A stretch of DNA of 64,000 nt from Bacteroidales bacterium (GTDB lineage Bacteria; Bacteroidota; Bacteroidia; Bacteroidales; UBA932). The notes below the pieces were generated by a model. That model did not search any database, was not told the origin of the DNA, and worked only from the letters and a program-made list of their open reading frames with translations. The position numbers and the translations under genes are program-made. The DNA lies in contig JALCKZ010000001.1 of assembly GCA_022647615.1 (NCBI GenBank), positions 422,178 through 486,177 on the forward strand, given 5' to 3'. Below, one piece after another: positions 25,566 to 33,685 of the stretch (the stretch's first letter is position 1; each line of letters starts with the position of its first letter).

Positions 25566-25573
25566 TATCTTTG
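25566..25573 (+). promoter_or_regulatory. -7 element of the mutL operon
   Basis: TATCTTTG matches TANNTTTG exactly, 19 nt before the ATG at 25593. It also argues against a GTG start at 25575. Confidence 0.5.
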
Positions 25574-25592
25574 CGTGAAACAGATAATCATT

Positions 25593-25907
25593 ATGGGACT
25601 TAAATTTTTTCACATGCCGGCACATAGGGTTTTTGATTACAAACCCCTATACTATGATCCAAAGACAGAAGCAATGGATGAAGCAAGGAAAAGCGCGGAG
25701 AGCCAGGATAAAGGAAAATATGTTCCGGGCCAAATTATCCACGGTGGTTTCAGACAAATGAAATTTACCTCACGCAAAAGCGAGGGTTCAAGCAACGGAT
25801 ATACCCGTGCAAGAAGGTATGTTGTTTATCTTCTGTTAATTGCGATAATGGTGGCGCTTCTTTATTTTGGACAGGTTTTTGCTAAACTTATAGCATTGTA
25901 CAAATAA
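25593..25907 (+). CDS. Small conserved membrane protein upstream of mutL
   Basis: This protein of about 104 residues starts MGLKFFHMPAHRVFDYKPLYYDP. A charged middle part is followed by one C-terminal transmembrane helix (VVYLLLIAIMVALLYFGQVF). I recognise the layout as a conserved small gene that commonly precedes mutL in Bacteroidales; its function is unknown. It ends 4 nt before mutL, so the genes are probably co-transcribed. Confidence 0.8.
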   Translation: MGLKFFHMPAHRVFDYKPLYYDPKTEAMDEARKSAESQDKGKYVPGQIIHGGFRQMKFTSRKSEGSSNGYTRARRYVVYLLLIAIMVALLYFGQVFAKLIALYK

Positions 25908-25911
25908 TCAA

Positions 25912-27737
25912 ATGCTTAAGGTTCTACCAGACTACATATATAATCTTATTGCCGCAGGAGAAGTGATTCAGCGACCTGCATCTGTTGTGAAGGAGCTGCT
26001 GGAAAATTCCGCGGATGCCGGCGCACAGTCTATTATGCTGGTTATCAATGATTGCGGAAGGACCCTTATCCAGGTGATTGATGATGGCTGCGGCATGACG
26101 GAAGAGGAGTCTAAGATTTGTTTTTTGAGTCATGCAACTTCCAAAATTGATACAGCGGAGGATCTGGAACACATTACAACGTTTGGCTTTAGGGGAGAGG
26201 CGCTTGCGTCTATAGCTGCCTGCGCAGATGTAACTCTTAAGACCAGGAAAAGAGGGGAAGATATTGGTACAGAGGTACATATTGCTGCCTCCACTTTAGA
26301 CAAAACAGAGAAAGTTTCTTGTCCTGAAGGTTGCAATATTGCAGTAAGAAATATTTTTTACAATATTCCTGCCCGCAGAAAGTTCTTAAAATCAGATAAT
26401 TCAGAATACAAGCAAATAATCTCGGAATTTATAAGAGTTGCCCTTACAAGGCTGGACCTTGAATTTAAACTTATTAGCAATTCCAGAGAGGCAATGCACC
26501 TTACTCCAGTCAAGAATTTAAAACAAAGGATTGCGCAAATCAGCGGGCTTTCTGCGGTTAAGCAATTAATTGATTTAAAGATTGATACAAGAGTGGTGAA
26601 AATCAGCGGCTATGTTGGGAATCCGGAATCTGCAAAGAAAACACAGACAAACCAGTACTTCTTTGCAAACGGAAGATTTTTCCGCAATGCGTTTTTGCGC
26701 AAGGCTTTGCTGCAGGGATATTCTAATCTTATTCCCGATGGGGACACTCCTTCATTTTTTGTTTTCTTTGAGGTTGAGCCGGGGGAACTGGATGTAAATA
26801 TCCATCCGTCCAAGACTGAAATCAAGTTTGAAAATGAGCGGGTTATATTTGAAATTTTAGAGGCTTCAGTAAAAGAGGCTATTGGGAAAAATGCTTTTGC
26901 TCCCACGATAGATTTTGATAATGAAGGGGTTCCGCAGGAGATATCCACAAAGGACGGGTTCACAATGTCCAAAGAGGAGAGAGAAAAATTCAGAACAGGA
27001 GGATTTCACGCGCCGCTGAAAACTATGACCCTTTGTTTAATCCCTTTGACACAGAGAGTTCCGCCTCCGGCAAAAAAGAGTCAGGTGTCCCGGGAACTAT
27101 TGGCGTCATGCAGGGAGAACAAATTGTTGGCGAGGGAGGAGAAAAAAAGTTTCTTCAAATCAAGGGAGATTTTCTTGTGACGGCATCGGACAATGGCTTG
27201 CTGCTCATTGATATACAAAGAGCATACGGTAAAATTGCATATGAGAAATATCTGAGTTCTCTAGTACACGCCAAACCCGCCATACAAGAGGAACTGTTCC
27301 CTAAAACGGTTGATATGGACCATGCATCTTTCTCTGTATTAATGAGTAACACAGAAAGATTAAAATCTTTAGGGTTTGATATAAGAGAATTTGGGAAGGA
27401 TTGTATTCTTGTTTACGGCACTCCTTCTGACTTCAACGGGGAAAAAATTAACATAGAAGATTTTATTGCCAATCTTGCGGAGGAGCTGGAGGATGAAGAA
27501 AATCAGGCTGAAAACGGAGATGGGCAAAATGATAGATTTGATATTAAATTCAGAGAGAAAATAGCGCTTGATGCCATAAGGCATTCTAATTTTTCTTTGA
27601 AATCCGCAATGACTGACATGGAGGCTAATGCTCTGGTTAATGAGCTGTTAGCATGTAAAGACCCTGCAATTTATCCGCTAGGAGGTTATTGCATGACAAC
27701 TGTCACCGCAGATGAATTAAAAAAGAAATTATTATGA
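25912..27737 (+). pseudogene. mutL: DNA mismatch repair protein MutL, interrupted by a frameshift
   Basis: The N-terminal GHKL ATPase half is intact: IAAGEVIQRPASVVKELLENSADAG, DDGCGM, then GFRGEALASI. At 27019-27022 there is a run of four A. The frame there shifts, and the dimerisation half continues in the next frame (YDPLFNPFDTESS to ADELKKKLL at 27737). One missing A restores a protein of about 607 residues. In the C-terminal half the endonuclease-type motif reads DIQRAYGKIAYE, lacking the His of DQHA-type MutL. As it stands the gene encodes a truncated ATPase with no dimer domain. The shift may be a sequencing error, a slippage allele or genuine loss. It overlaps the rhomboid gene by 4 nt. 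Confidence 0.88.
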
Positions 27738-28528
27738 GTTATTATAGCAATTCAGGAGGATGGTGGAGCAGAATTCCGCCGGTTGTAAAAAATCTGATAA
27801 TCATAAACGTTATTATGTTTATTGCAACGCTCATCATTGGCAATCCAATGTACGAGAAGTTATCCCTGTTCCATTTTCAAAGCCCCTATTTCCGTCCGTA
27901 TCAGCTAATTACGCACATGTTCATGCATGGCGGCTTCTGGCATATTTTCTTTAATATGTACACTTTGTTTTTCTTTGGCTGCATATTGGAGAACGTGTGG
28001 GGCGGTAAAAAATTCATGCTGTTTTATCTTGTAACGGGTTTGGGAGCGGCGCTTTGCCACAGCGGAGTTTTGTTTCTGCAAAGCCAGCATATTCTTCACA
28101 CTTTAGGATATGCATCTGCTGCACAGGCAATGCACGCAATTGGCTTTAATAGTGTAAGCCAAGCATTTGAGGCTCTTCAGAATCCGGAAATTTTAAGGAG
28201 CATGAGCCCTGCGGTTTATGCAAAAGCAAATGCCCTTGTGCCATATTTCCAAAGTCTTAATGTACCAACCGTAGGAGCATCCGGAGCTATATACGGACTG
28301 CTGCTGGCATACGGAATGTTATTCCCAAACAATCAGCTGCAGTTAATCTTCCCTATCCCTATTGCTCTAAAAGCCAAATGGTTTGTAATGATATTCGGCG
28401 CAATAGAATTAATAACCGGAGTTACCGGAATGGGAGGAAATGTTGCTCACTTTGCCCACCTGGGAGGAATGTTGTTTGGCTATTTTATGATAGTTTATTG
28501 GAAGAAAAAAGGAAAAATGTACTATTAA
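27734..28528 (+). CDS. Rhomboid family intramembrane serine protease
   Basis: A 264-residue polytopic membrane protein. The catalytic Ser183 lies in GASGAIYG, and the partner His242 in HFAHLGGMLFG. The conserved HGGFWHIFFNMY motif near residue 62 is also present. A loop of about 80 residues between helices (QSQHILHTLGYASAAQAMH...) is longer than in the core family. The start overlaps mutL (ATGA). In many Bacteroidales a second rhomboid gene follows; here the endo/exonuclease gene comes directly. Confidence 0.93.
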   Translation: MSYYSNSGGWWSRIPPVVKNLIIINVIMFIATLIIGNPMYEKLSLFHFQSPYFRPYQLITHMFMHGGFWHIFFNMYTLFFFGCILENVWGGKKFMLFYLVTGLGAALCHSGVLFLQSQHILHTLGYASAAQAMHAIGFNSVSQAFEALQNPEILRSMSPAVYAKANALVPYFQSLNVPTVGASGAIYGLLLAYGMLFPNNQLQLIFPIPIALKAKWFVMIFGAIELITGVTGMGGNVAHFAHLGGMLFGYFMIVYWKKKGKMYY

Positions 28529-28530
28529 TA

Positions 28531-28550
28531 TCTGTCGCGACAGATATAAA
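28531..28550. repeat. Perfect palindrome containing a 9-mer variant
   Basis: ATATCTGTCGCGACAGATAT is a perfect 20-base palindrome formed by two copies of CTGTCGCGA sharing their ends. It lies between two genes of the mutL operon and may act as a weak hairpin in the transcript. Confidence 0.55.
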
Positions 28551-28555
28551 AAAGA

Positions 28556-29674
28556 ATGATACCGGCTTATTATTCAGATAGAAAGGAGAGGAAAAGGAAA
28601 ACTCCTTTGTTCTTTGGAGTTTCATACAGGCTTATTTTGATTATTGCAGCAGCCTGCATGGCTCTCTCATACATAGCCGTTTACGTTAATCCGTCAAAAT
28701 TTGCGGTGCCTCTGTTTTTTGGACTTTATTTTATCCCAATCCTGATAATTAATTTTATTCTTCTGCTAATTGCGCTGATATGGAGAAGCAAGAGCGCGTG
28801 GATTCCGATTGTGGTTTTGCTTCCCTCACTTTTGTATGCAGAATCTTTTTTTAAAATCGCAAACAACAAAGAGATTCAGAGAGAGGGAATTAAGCTGAAG
28901 ATTGAGACGTACAATACAGGAATGTTCTCATCCTCAAGACAGGCTCACAGCAGGACTTTTGTCATCAAAATGATTGAAAGGCAGGTGAAGCGCAACAACC
29001 CTGATATTGTCTGCCTGCAGGAGGCTTTTTTAGAGAATAAAGATCAGGTCAGAGAAGTTTTCCCGGATTATAAATATCGCGTTTACCATTTGTTCAAAGT
29101 TAAGAACGGACATTTTTTTGGAAACATTATTTTAAGCAAGTTTAAAATAAATGACGGAGGCCGCATAAGTTTCCATCACAGCACCAATCTTGCAATTTAC
29201 GCAGACATAGACCATTACGGCAAGATGATAAGAATTTATGATAATCATCTGGAATCCTATAACGTCTCATTTACCTCTCTTGTTCAGCGTCTGGGACATG
29301 AACGCAGAAGTAACCAGGAAGAGTTCACCAGCGATCTTATAAATGTCCACGCAAAAGTAAAAGGCACGGTAATACGCAGGTCGAACCAGGTAAACATCAT
29401 AGCTGGACACATCAAGAGAAGTCCCTATCCTGCAATTATTTGCGGAGATTTCAATGACACGCCGATGTCATACGCATATCACATGTTGTCAAAAGATAGA
29501 AAAGACAGTTTTAGAGAATCCGGAAAAGGGTTTGCCGCAACATTTTCTTACTTGTGGCCGCTGCTGAGAATAGACTATGTTTTGTTTCCGGCCGATTTTG
29601 AAAGCATAAGCCATACTACTATAAAATCCTCTATGTCAGACCATTTCCCTGTTGTAGCAGAGCTGATTATTTAA
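28556..29674 (+). CDS. Membrane-anchored endonuclease/exonuclease/phosphatase family protein
   Basis: Two or three N-terminal transmembrane segments (residues about 20-95) are followed by a periplasmic or outward-facing EEP domain. Its motifs are IETYNTG, PDIVCLQEAF (catalytic Glu), CGDFNDTP and a final SDHFPVVAEL (catalytic Asp-His). The length is 372 residues. The family is common behind rhomboid genes in Bacteroidales; its substrate (phosphodiester, lipid or nucleic acid) is unknown. Its end overlaps tsaE convergently by 8 nt. Confidence 0.87.
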   Translation: MIPAYYSDRKERKRKTPLFFGVSYRLILIIAAACMALSYIAVYVNPSKFAVPLFFGLYFIPILIINFILLLIALIWRSKSAWIPIVVLLPSLLYAESFFKIANNKEIQREGIKLKIETYNTGMFSSSRQAHSRTFVIKMIERQVKRNNPDIVCLQEAFLENKDQVREVFPDYKYRVYHLFKVKNGHFFGNIILSKFKINDGGRISFHHSTNLAIYADIDHYGKMIRIYDNHLESYNVSFTSLVQRLGHERRSNQEEFTSDLINVHAKVKGTVIRRSNQVNIIAGHIKRSPYPAIICGDFNDTPMSYAYHMLSKDRKDSFRESGKGFAATFSYLWPLLRIDYVLFPADFESISHTTIKSSMSDHFPVVAELII

Positions 29675-30107
29675 TGCTCACCGTCCTGCTCAAATCGGGA
29701 TTGACATTTATGTTTACGGAAATATGACCCTCCGGCAGAATTGATTCTATTTTCTCCGGCCACTCAATTAGACACAATCCGTTGCCGGCAAAATACTCCT
29801 CCACTCCAACATCATAAGCCTCTTGCAGCTTGTTAATCCTGTAAAAATCAAAATGATATATCGGGAAGCCTTTTGCGGAAGCATACTCATTTATGATTGT
29901 AAAAGTTGGACTATTCACATTATCCTTGACACCAAGCGCTCTGCAAATTGCCTTGATAAACGTGGTCTTCCCCGCCCCCATTGAGCCGTAAAAAGCAAAA
30001 ATATTGCTTTGCAAATCTGATTCTGATATAAACTTTATAAACTCTTCCGCAGCTCTGTCTATGTCTGCAAGAGTCTTAATCTCAATTATTTTCTTAATGT
30101 CAGCCAT
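29667..30107 (-). CDS. tsaE: tRNA threonylcarbamoyladenosine biosynthesis ATPase TsaE
   Basis: TsaE drives turnover of the TsaBDE complex that places t6A at position 37 of ANN-decoding tRNAs. It has 146 residues, with Walker A GSMGAGKT near residue 45 and the typical NSPTFTIINEY and PIYHFDFYR segments, plus LIEWPE. It ends the operon that begins with the acyltransferase-like membrane gene. The window also holds a Sua5/TsaC-type gene 2.4 kb away. Confidence 0.95.
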   Translation of the reverse strand: MADIKKIIEIKTLADIDRAAEEFIKFISESDLQSNIFAFYGSMGAGKTTFIKAICRALGVKDNVNSPTFTIINEYASAKGFPIYHFDFYRINKLQEAYDVGVEEYFAGNGLCLIEWPEKIESILPEGHISVNINVNPDLSRTVSIK

Positions 30108-30127
30108 AATTTTTCTGTCCCGACAGA

Positions 30128-30370
30128 TTATTTTTCAAACTCGTTTTGCGGAATTGCATAGCAATTGCCCTCTTTATCTTTGCCTATATAATCCTCCTCA
30201 TTCACCTGGCAAATCCCGTCGGGAGTAAGAATATACAAATACACAAAGCCCATGCAAAGATGAGGGTGCATCAGCTTGTCGCCTGCAAAATCGCTGACTT
30301 CCTGCATATTAACTCCATTCCACTGTACGGCGTTTAAAATCTTTCCTTTATAGTTAAACGGCTTAATCAT
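30128..30370 (-). CDS. Small protein resembling phage-type AVQW/GDYI proteins
   Basis: An 80-residue protein with the pattern NAVQWNG, then LYILTPDGICQVNEEDYIGKDKEGNCYAIPQNEFE. I know this layout (AVQW... TxxG ... DYI... FE) from many small phage and prophage proteins of unknown function. It sits within an otherwise bacterial operon: its ATG overlaps the stop of the upstream membrane gene (TAATG), and tsaE follows 20 nt later. It could be a domesticated phage gene. No catalytic motif is visible. Confidence 0.7.
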   Translation of the reverse strand: MIKPFNYKGKILNAVQWNGVNMQEVSDFAGDKLMHPHLCMGFVYLYILTPDGICQVNEEDYIGKDKEGNCYAIPQNEFEK

Positions 30371-31590
30371 TATAACTTGATTACTATGTGCTTCTTATAC
30401 AACCAATAAGCCATTGCGGTAAATACCGCTACGTAGCAAAGGGCAAACAGCAAAGAAGAGATATTATTGCTCTTACCTATAAGTCCCACACATACATATT
30501 GATAGAACCATGACAGTACTGAAAAATTCCTTGGGCCAACAGCTCCGCTTGTTAAAGTTGTAACTGACGTCCAATGAATCATCATTCCAAGAATCTTTAC
30601 AAAGAACGCCGCCATTACAAATGCAAATAACGGATTCATTCCCAATGCTCTAAACGGAGTGAACGCCTTTACTTTTCCTTTAACATCTATGAAGTAGATA
30701 AAGAACGCCAGCATAATAATTGCCCAGCCTCCTGCATAAAGGACATAAGAGCCTGTCCATAAAGCCTTTATAATTGGCTCCCAAATGCTGATGATTAAAC
30801 CCAGAGCAAGGCAAATCAGGCCGATAGTGTATAACTGCGTTACTACCTTTATTTTATCCTGCGCCTTCCTTACAAGGTTGCCAATCATAAAGCCTAAAAG
30901 AACTGTGCATGAACCGGTTAAGATTCCAAGCAAACCCTCGGGGTCAAACGGGAATCCTTCTCCGTGATACACATGGCTCTCTCCAACTACTTTAATATCA
31001 ATCATTCCGGAACCCTGGCCGGCAGCTGAAAATATTCCTTTTGCTCCATTAACCATTGGAGATGAAGCATCTCCGGTGATTGCAAGAATTATCCATTCAG
31101 CCGCAATAAGCAAAGCCATTGTCGGTATTATTTTCTTTGGTTCTTTAAGCCACAACGCCAGCAGTCCGCCAACCATATAGCAGAATCCGATTCTTATCAG
31201 CACTCCAAATAATCTGATGTGCTGCAGATAATTCATATAATTTTCATGACAGTTCAGAACCGGATTTGGATTCAACGGATAGAACGGGAATGCATTAAGT
31301 GCCAGACCTACAAGTATTATCAGCAATCCTCTTTTTATAAGTTTTCTTACGCTTTTTCCCGACAGGCTCTCATTGTATTTGGCAAATGAGAAGGCCATCG
31401 CGGCTCCTACCACAAACAGGAAAAACGGAAACACCAAATCTGTTGGTGTGCAGCCCGCCCATAATGCGTGCCTTAACGGAGGAAATACATGCGCCCAGCT
31501 CCCGGGGTTGTTTACGGTTATCATTCCGGCTACTGTCATGCCCCTAAGGACATCCAGTGCAATGTAACGTTGTGTTTTTACCTGTTCCAT
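30370..31590 (-). CDS. DUF5009/COG4299 membrane protein, heparan-alpha-glucosaminide acetyltransferase-like
   Basis: About 406 residues with roughly ten transmembrane helices. The start is the ATG giving MEQVKTQRY. The family motif RYIALDVLRGMTVAGMITVNNPG is at the N-terminus and TPTDLVFPFFLFVVGAAM follows. Related proteins transfer acetyl groups across membranes to amino sugars, or in other cases have unknown substrates (NagX-like). A role in envelope or glycan acetylation is inference. It is the first gene of an operon with the small phage-type protein and tsaE. A 9-mer copy encodes LSG. Confidence 0.82.
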   Translation of the reverse strand: MEQVKTQRYIALDVLRGMTVAGMITVNNPGSWAHVFPPLRHALWAGCTPTDLVFPFFLFVVGAAMAFSFAKYNESLSGKSVRKLIKRGLLIILVGLALNAFPFYPLNPNPVLNCHENYMNYLQHIRLFGVLIRIGFCYMVGGLLALWLKEPKKIIPTMALLIAAEWIILAITGDASSPMVNGAKGIFSAAGQGSGMIDIKVVGESHVYHGEGFPFDPEGLLGILTGSCTVLLGFMIGNLVRKAQDKIKVVTQLYTIGLICLALGLIISIWEPIIKALWTGSYVLYAGGWAIIMLAFFIYFIDVKGKVKAFTPFRALGMNPLFAFVMAAFFVKILGMMIHWTSVTTLTSGAVGPRNFSVLSWFYQYVCVGLIGKSNNISSLLFALCYVAVFTAMAYWLYKKHIVIKL

Positions 31591-31610
31591 ATAATGCAAA
31601 ATACTGACTT

Positions 31611-31728
31611 CTAGTCGGTTTGCAACAGTCCGCCGCAGCCGGCTCAGCCGCAGCCGATCCCTTTTGCTTTAGCAAAATTAGGGGAGGCGAGGATGGATAA
31701 GGCGAGACGGAGCTGTGCAACCGACTAG
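31611..31728. repeat. Foldback element between divergent genes
   Basis: Arms CTAGTCGGTTTGCAACAG (31611-31628) and CTGTGCAACCGACTAG (31713-31728) are inverted copies with two small differences. They enclose GC-rich DNA whose centre is the perfect hairpin TTTTGC-TTTA-GCAAAA. The whole 118 bases can fold on itself. No coding potential is evident. It may be a MITE-like element or structured RNA. Confidence 0.6.
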
Positions 31729-31751
31729 TGCAAAAGTAGTGAATTTTATGG

Positions 31752-31759
31752 TACATTTG
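31752..31759 (+). promoter_or_regulatory. -7 element of rsmE, implying a leaderless transcript
   Basis: TACATTTG matches TANNTTTG exactly and ends 4 nt before the rsmE ATG. Transcription would begin at or next to the start codon. The -33 position holds no TTTG. Confidence 0.5.
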
Positions 31760-31763
31760 TGAT

Positions 31764-32537
31764 ATGGAACTGTTTTACTCCAAGAACATAACCGGCAGCA
31801 AGATTATTTTGCCGGAAGACGAGACAAGACATTGCGTTAAAGTGCTGAGAAACAAGCCTGGAGATACTGTTTATGTAATTGACGGAGAGGGAGGGCTTTA
31901 CAGGTGCAAATTGCTGAGCGCGGGGAAAGAAGCCGAGTGTGAAATAGCAGAAAAATCTGTCGGGATAGGGAAAAGAAATTATTCACTCACGATGGCTGTC
32001 TGCCCCACAAAAAACATTGAGAGGTATGAGTGGTTTTTGGAGAAGGCTACCGAGTTTGGAATTGATAAACTGGTTCCGCTTATCTCCGAACATTCTATAA
32101 GAACCCGCATAAAAAAAGAGCGGCTGGAAGCTATTGCACTCTCCGCAACCAAACAATCTTTAAAAGCGTATTTACCTGTTATTGAGGATGAAATGAGTGT
32201 TGCAGATTTTCTGAAAACACAGAAAGGTTCAGATGCAATTAAGCTTATAGCACATTGTGAAGAGGCGGAGAAGATTTCTTTACGCAGCGCACTTAACAAT
32301 GGAGATTGCTTAGGCAATGCAATGTCAGGCAATGCCAATGCAGGCAATTCAGACGATAAGAGTTGCGGCAAACCTAAAATTACAATAATGATTGGACCGG
32401 AGGGAGATTTTTCAAAGAAAGAAATTGAGCTGGCCGCAGATGCCGGATTCTCTGCAATTACCTTGGGGACAGCACGTTTAAGAGTTGAGACTGCGGCGCT
32501 GGCAGCAGTAACTGAAGTTTATTTTTCAAAATCATGA
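31764..32537 (+). CDS. rsmE: 16S rRNA m3U1498 methyltransferase
   Basis: RsmE methylates U1498 of 16S rRNA using SAM. The SPOUT-fold C-terminal knot is visible: IMIGPEGDFSKKEIELA, then LGTARLRVETAALAAVT. The N-terminal PUA-like part starts MELFYSKNI and includes the DETRHCVKVLRN segment. The length is 257 residues. Before the knot there is a Gly/Asn/Ala-rich insertion (GNAMSGNANAGNSDDKS) of low complexity. The stop overlaps the next gene by 4 nt. Confidence 0.94.
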   Translation: MELFYSKNITGSKIILPEDETRHCVKVLRNKPGDTVYVIDGEGGLYRCKLLSAGKEAECEIAEKSVGIGKRNYSLTMAVCPTKNIERYEWFLEKATEFGIDKLVPLISEHSIRTRIKKERLEAIALSATKQSLKAYLPVIEDEMSVADFLKTQKGSDAIKLIAHCEEAEKISLRSALNNGDCLGNAMSGNANAGNSDDKSCGKPKITIMIGPEGDFSKKEIELAADAGFSAITLGTARLRVETAALAAVTEVYFSKS

Positions 32538-33133
32538 AAGAGCAATATTCATACAAATGCAGTCCCGCAATGGACAAGCAAATTAAACTGGCGGTTGATG
32601 TATTAAAAAAGGGAGGCACCATTCTTTATCCTACAGATACTATCTGGGGCCTGGGTTGCGATGCCACTAATGCAGAGGCAGTTGCAAAGATTTTTGAAAT
32701 TAAGAAACGGGCGGAGAGCAAGAGTTTGGTTACCCTTGTTAATGACATGGATATGATTGGCCGCTACATCAAAGAGATTCCGCAAGTTGCAATTGAGCTG
32801 CTGGAAGTGAATGATGCTCCAATGACTATTATTTACCCCGGCGCCATGGGACTTGCAAAAAACGTGGTAGCGGAAGACGGAACTGTCGGGATAAGAATAC
32901 CAAACAATGAATTTTGCAAACAGCTTATTTTCAGACTGCACAGGCCTATAGTTTCTACCTCTGCAAATATTTCCGGAGAACCGGCTCCGCAATCTTTCAA
33001 AGAAATTCCGGAAGAGATTAAAAATTCCGTGGACTTGATTGTTGACAAATCCATGGAAGAAAATTCTACCCATCAAGCATCACAGATTATCAAGGTCGGT
33101 CTCAAGGGAGAGGTTACCGTTATCAGAAAATAA
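32534..33133 (+). CDS. tsaC: Sua5/YciO/YrdC family protein (TsaC-type L-threonylcarbamoyladenylate synthase)
   Basis: A 199-residue protein of the YrdC fold that makes threonylcarbamoyl-AMP for t6A. It shows GGTILYPTDTIWGLGCDATN, the KKRAESKSL nucleotide-binding segment and VSTSANISGEPAP. The YciO subgroup is similar, so the exact activity is likely but not certain. It overlaps rsmE by 4 nt. Confidence 0.88.
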   Translation: MKEQYSYKCSPAMDKQIKLAVDVLKKGGTILYPTDTIWGLGCDATNAEAVAKIFEIKKRAESKSLVTLVNDMDMIGRYIKEIPQVAIELLEVNDAPMTIIYPGAMGLAKNVVAEDGTVGIRIPNNEFCKQLIFRLHRPIVSTSANISGEPAPQSFKEIPEEIKNSVDLIVDKSMEENSTHQASQIIKVGLKGEVTVIRK

Positions 33134-33179
33134 TCTCTGAGGAAACATTACAATTATCAAAAAGTAATCTCTCAGGAAA
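33121..33179 (+). repeat. Short direct repeat at the end of the tsaC gene
   Basis: Positions 33121-33145 and 33155-33179 are 25-base direct repeats differing at three positions (both contain TAATCTCT-AGGAAA). The first copy includes the last codons of the gene, the second lies in the spacer, which suggests a local duplication. Confidence 0.55.
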
Positions 33180-33184
33180 AGTCT

Positions 33185-33679
33185 ATGTACATAGGATTAA
33201 TATCAGATACTCACGGATTGTTTGACAATGAGCTTTGCAAGTTCCTGGAACCTGTAGAACAGATTTGGCACGCTGGAGATTTTGGCAATGAGCGCACGCT
33301 GGATGAGATTGCTGCATTTAAGCCATTGATAGGCGTTTACGGGAATTGCGATGATTGGGACGTGAGAGAAAAAGTGCCGCTGTATCAATCTTTTAATGCC
33401 GGCGGCAAGAAAATTTTGATGACGCACATTGGCGGATTTCCCGGGAGATATGATTACAATGCTTTCAAATTAATAGAAGAAATAAAGCCCGATATTTTTG
33501 TCTGCGGACACTCGCATATCTTGCGTGTAATGAACGACAAAAAGAGGAACATGATGGTTCTTAATCCCGGTGCTGCAGGCGTAATGGGCTTTCACACAGT
33601 GCGTACCGCCCTCAGATTCAAAATTGAAAACGGTGAGCTCAAGGACCTGGAGCTTGGGCAGTGGGAGCGGAAAGTGTAG
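33185..33679 (+). CDS. Metallophosphoesterase, YfcE/MJ0936 type
   Basis: A 164-residue calcineurin-like phosphoesterase. The metal-binding motifs are in order: LISDTHG, WHAGDFGNE, GVYGNCDDW, MTHIGG and CGHSHI. The family hydrolyses phosphodiesters in the cytoplasm; the natural substrate is unknown. It follows the tsaC gene by about 50 nt and converges on comM. Confidence 0.93.
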   Translation: MYIGLISDTHGLFDNELCKFLEPVEQIWHAGDFGNERTLDEIAAFKPLIGVYGNCDDWDVREKVPLYQSFNAGGKKILMTHIGGFPGRYDYNAFKLIEEIKPDIFVCGHSHILRVMNDKKRNMMVLNPGAAGVMGFHTVRTALRFKIENGELKDLELGQWERKV

Positions 33680-33685
33680 GGCTGC

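Noticed and set aside
27033..27737. Independent gene between mutL and rhomboid
   Set aside because: The protein is the missing C-terminal half of MutL, joined in the intact family protein.
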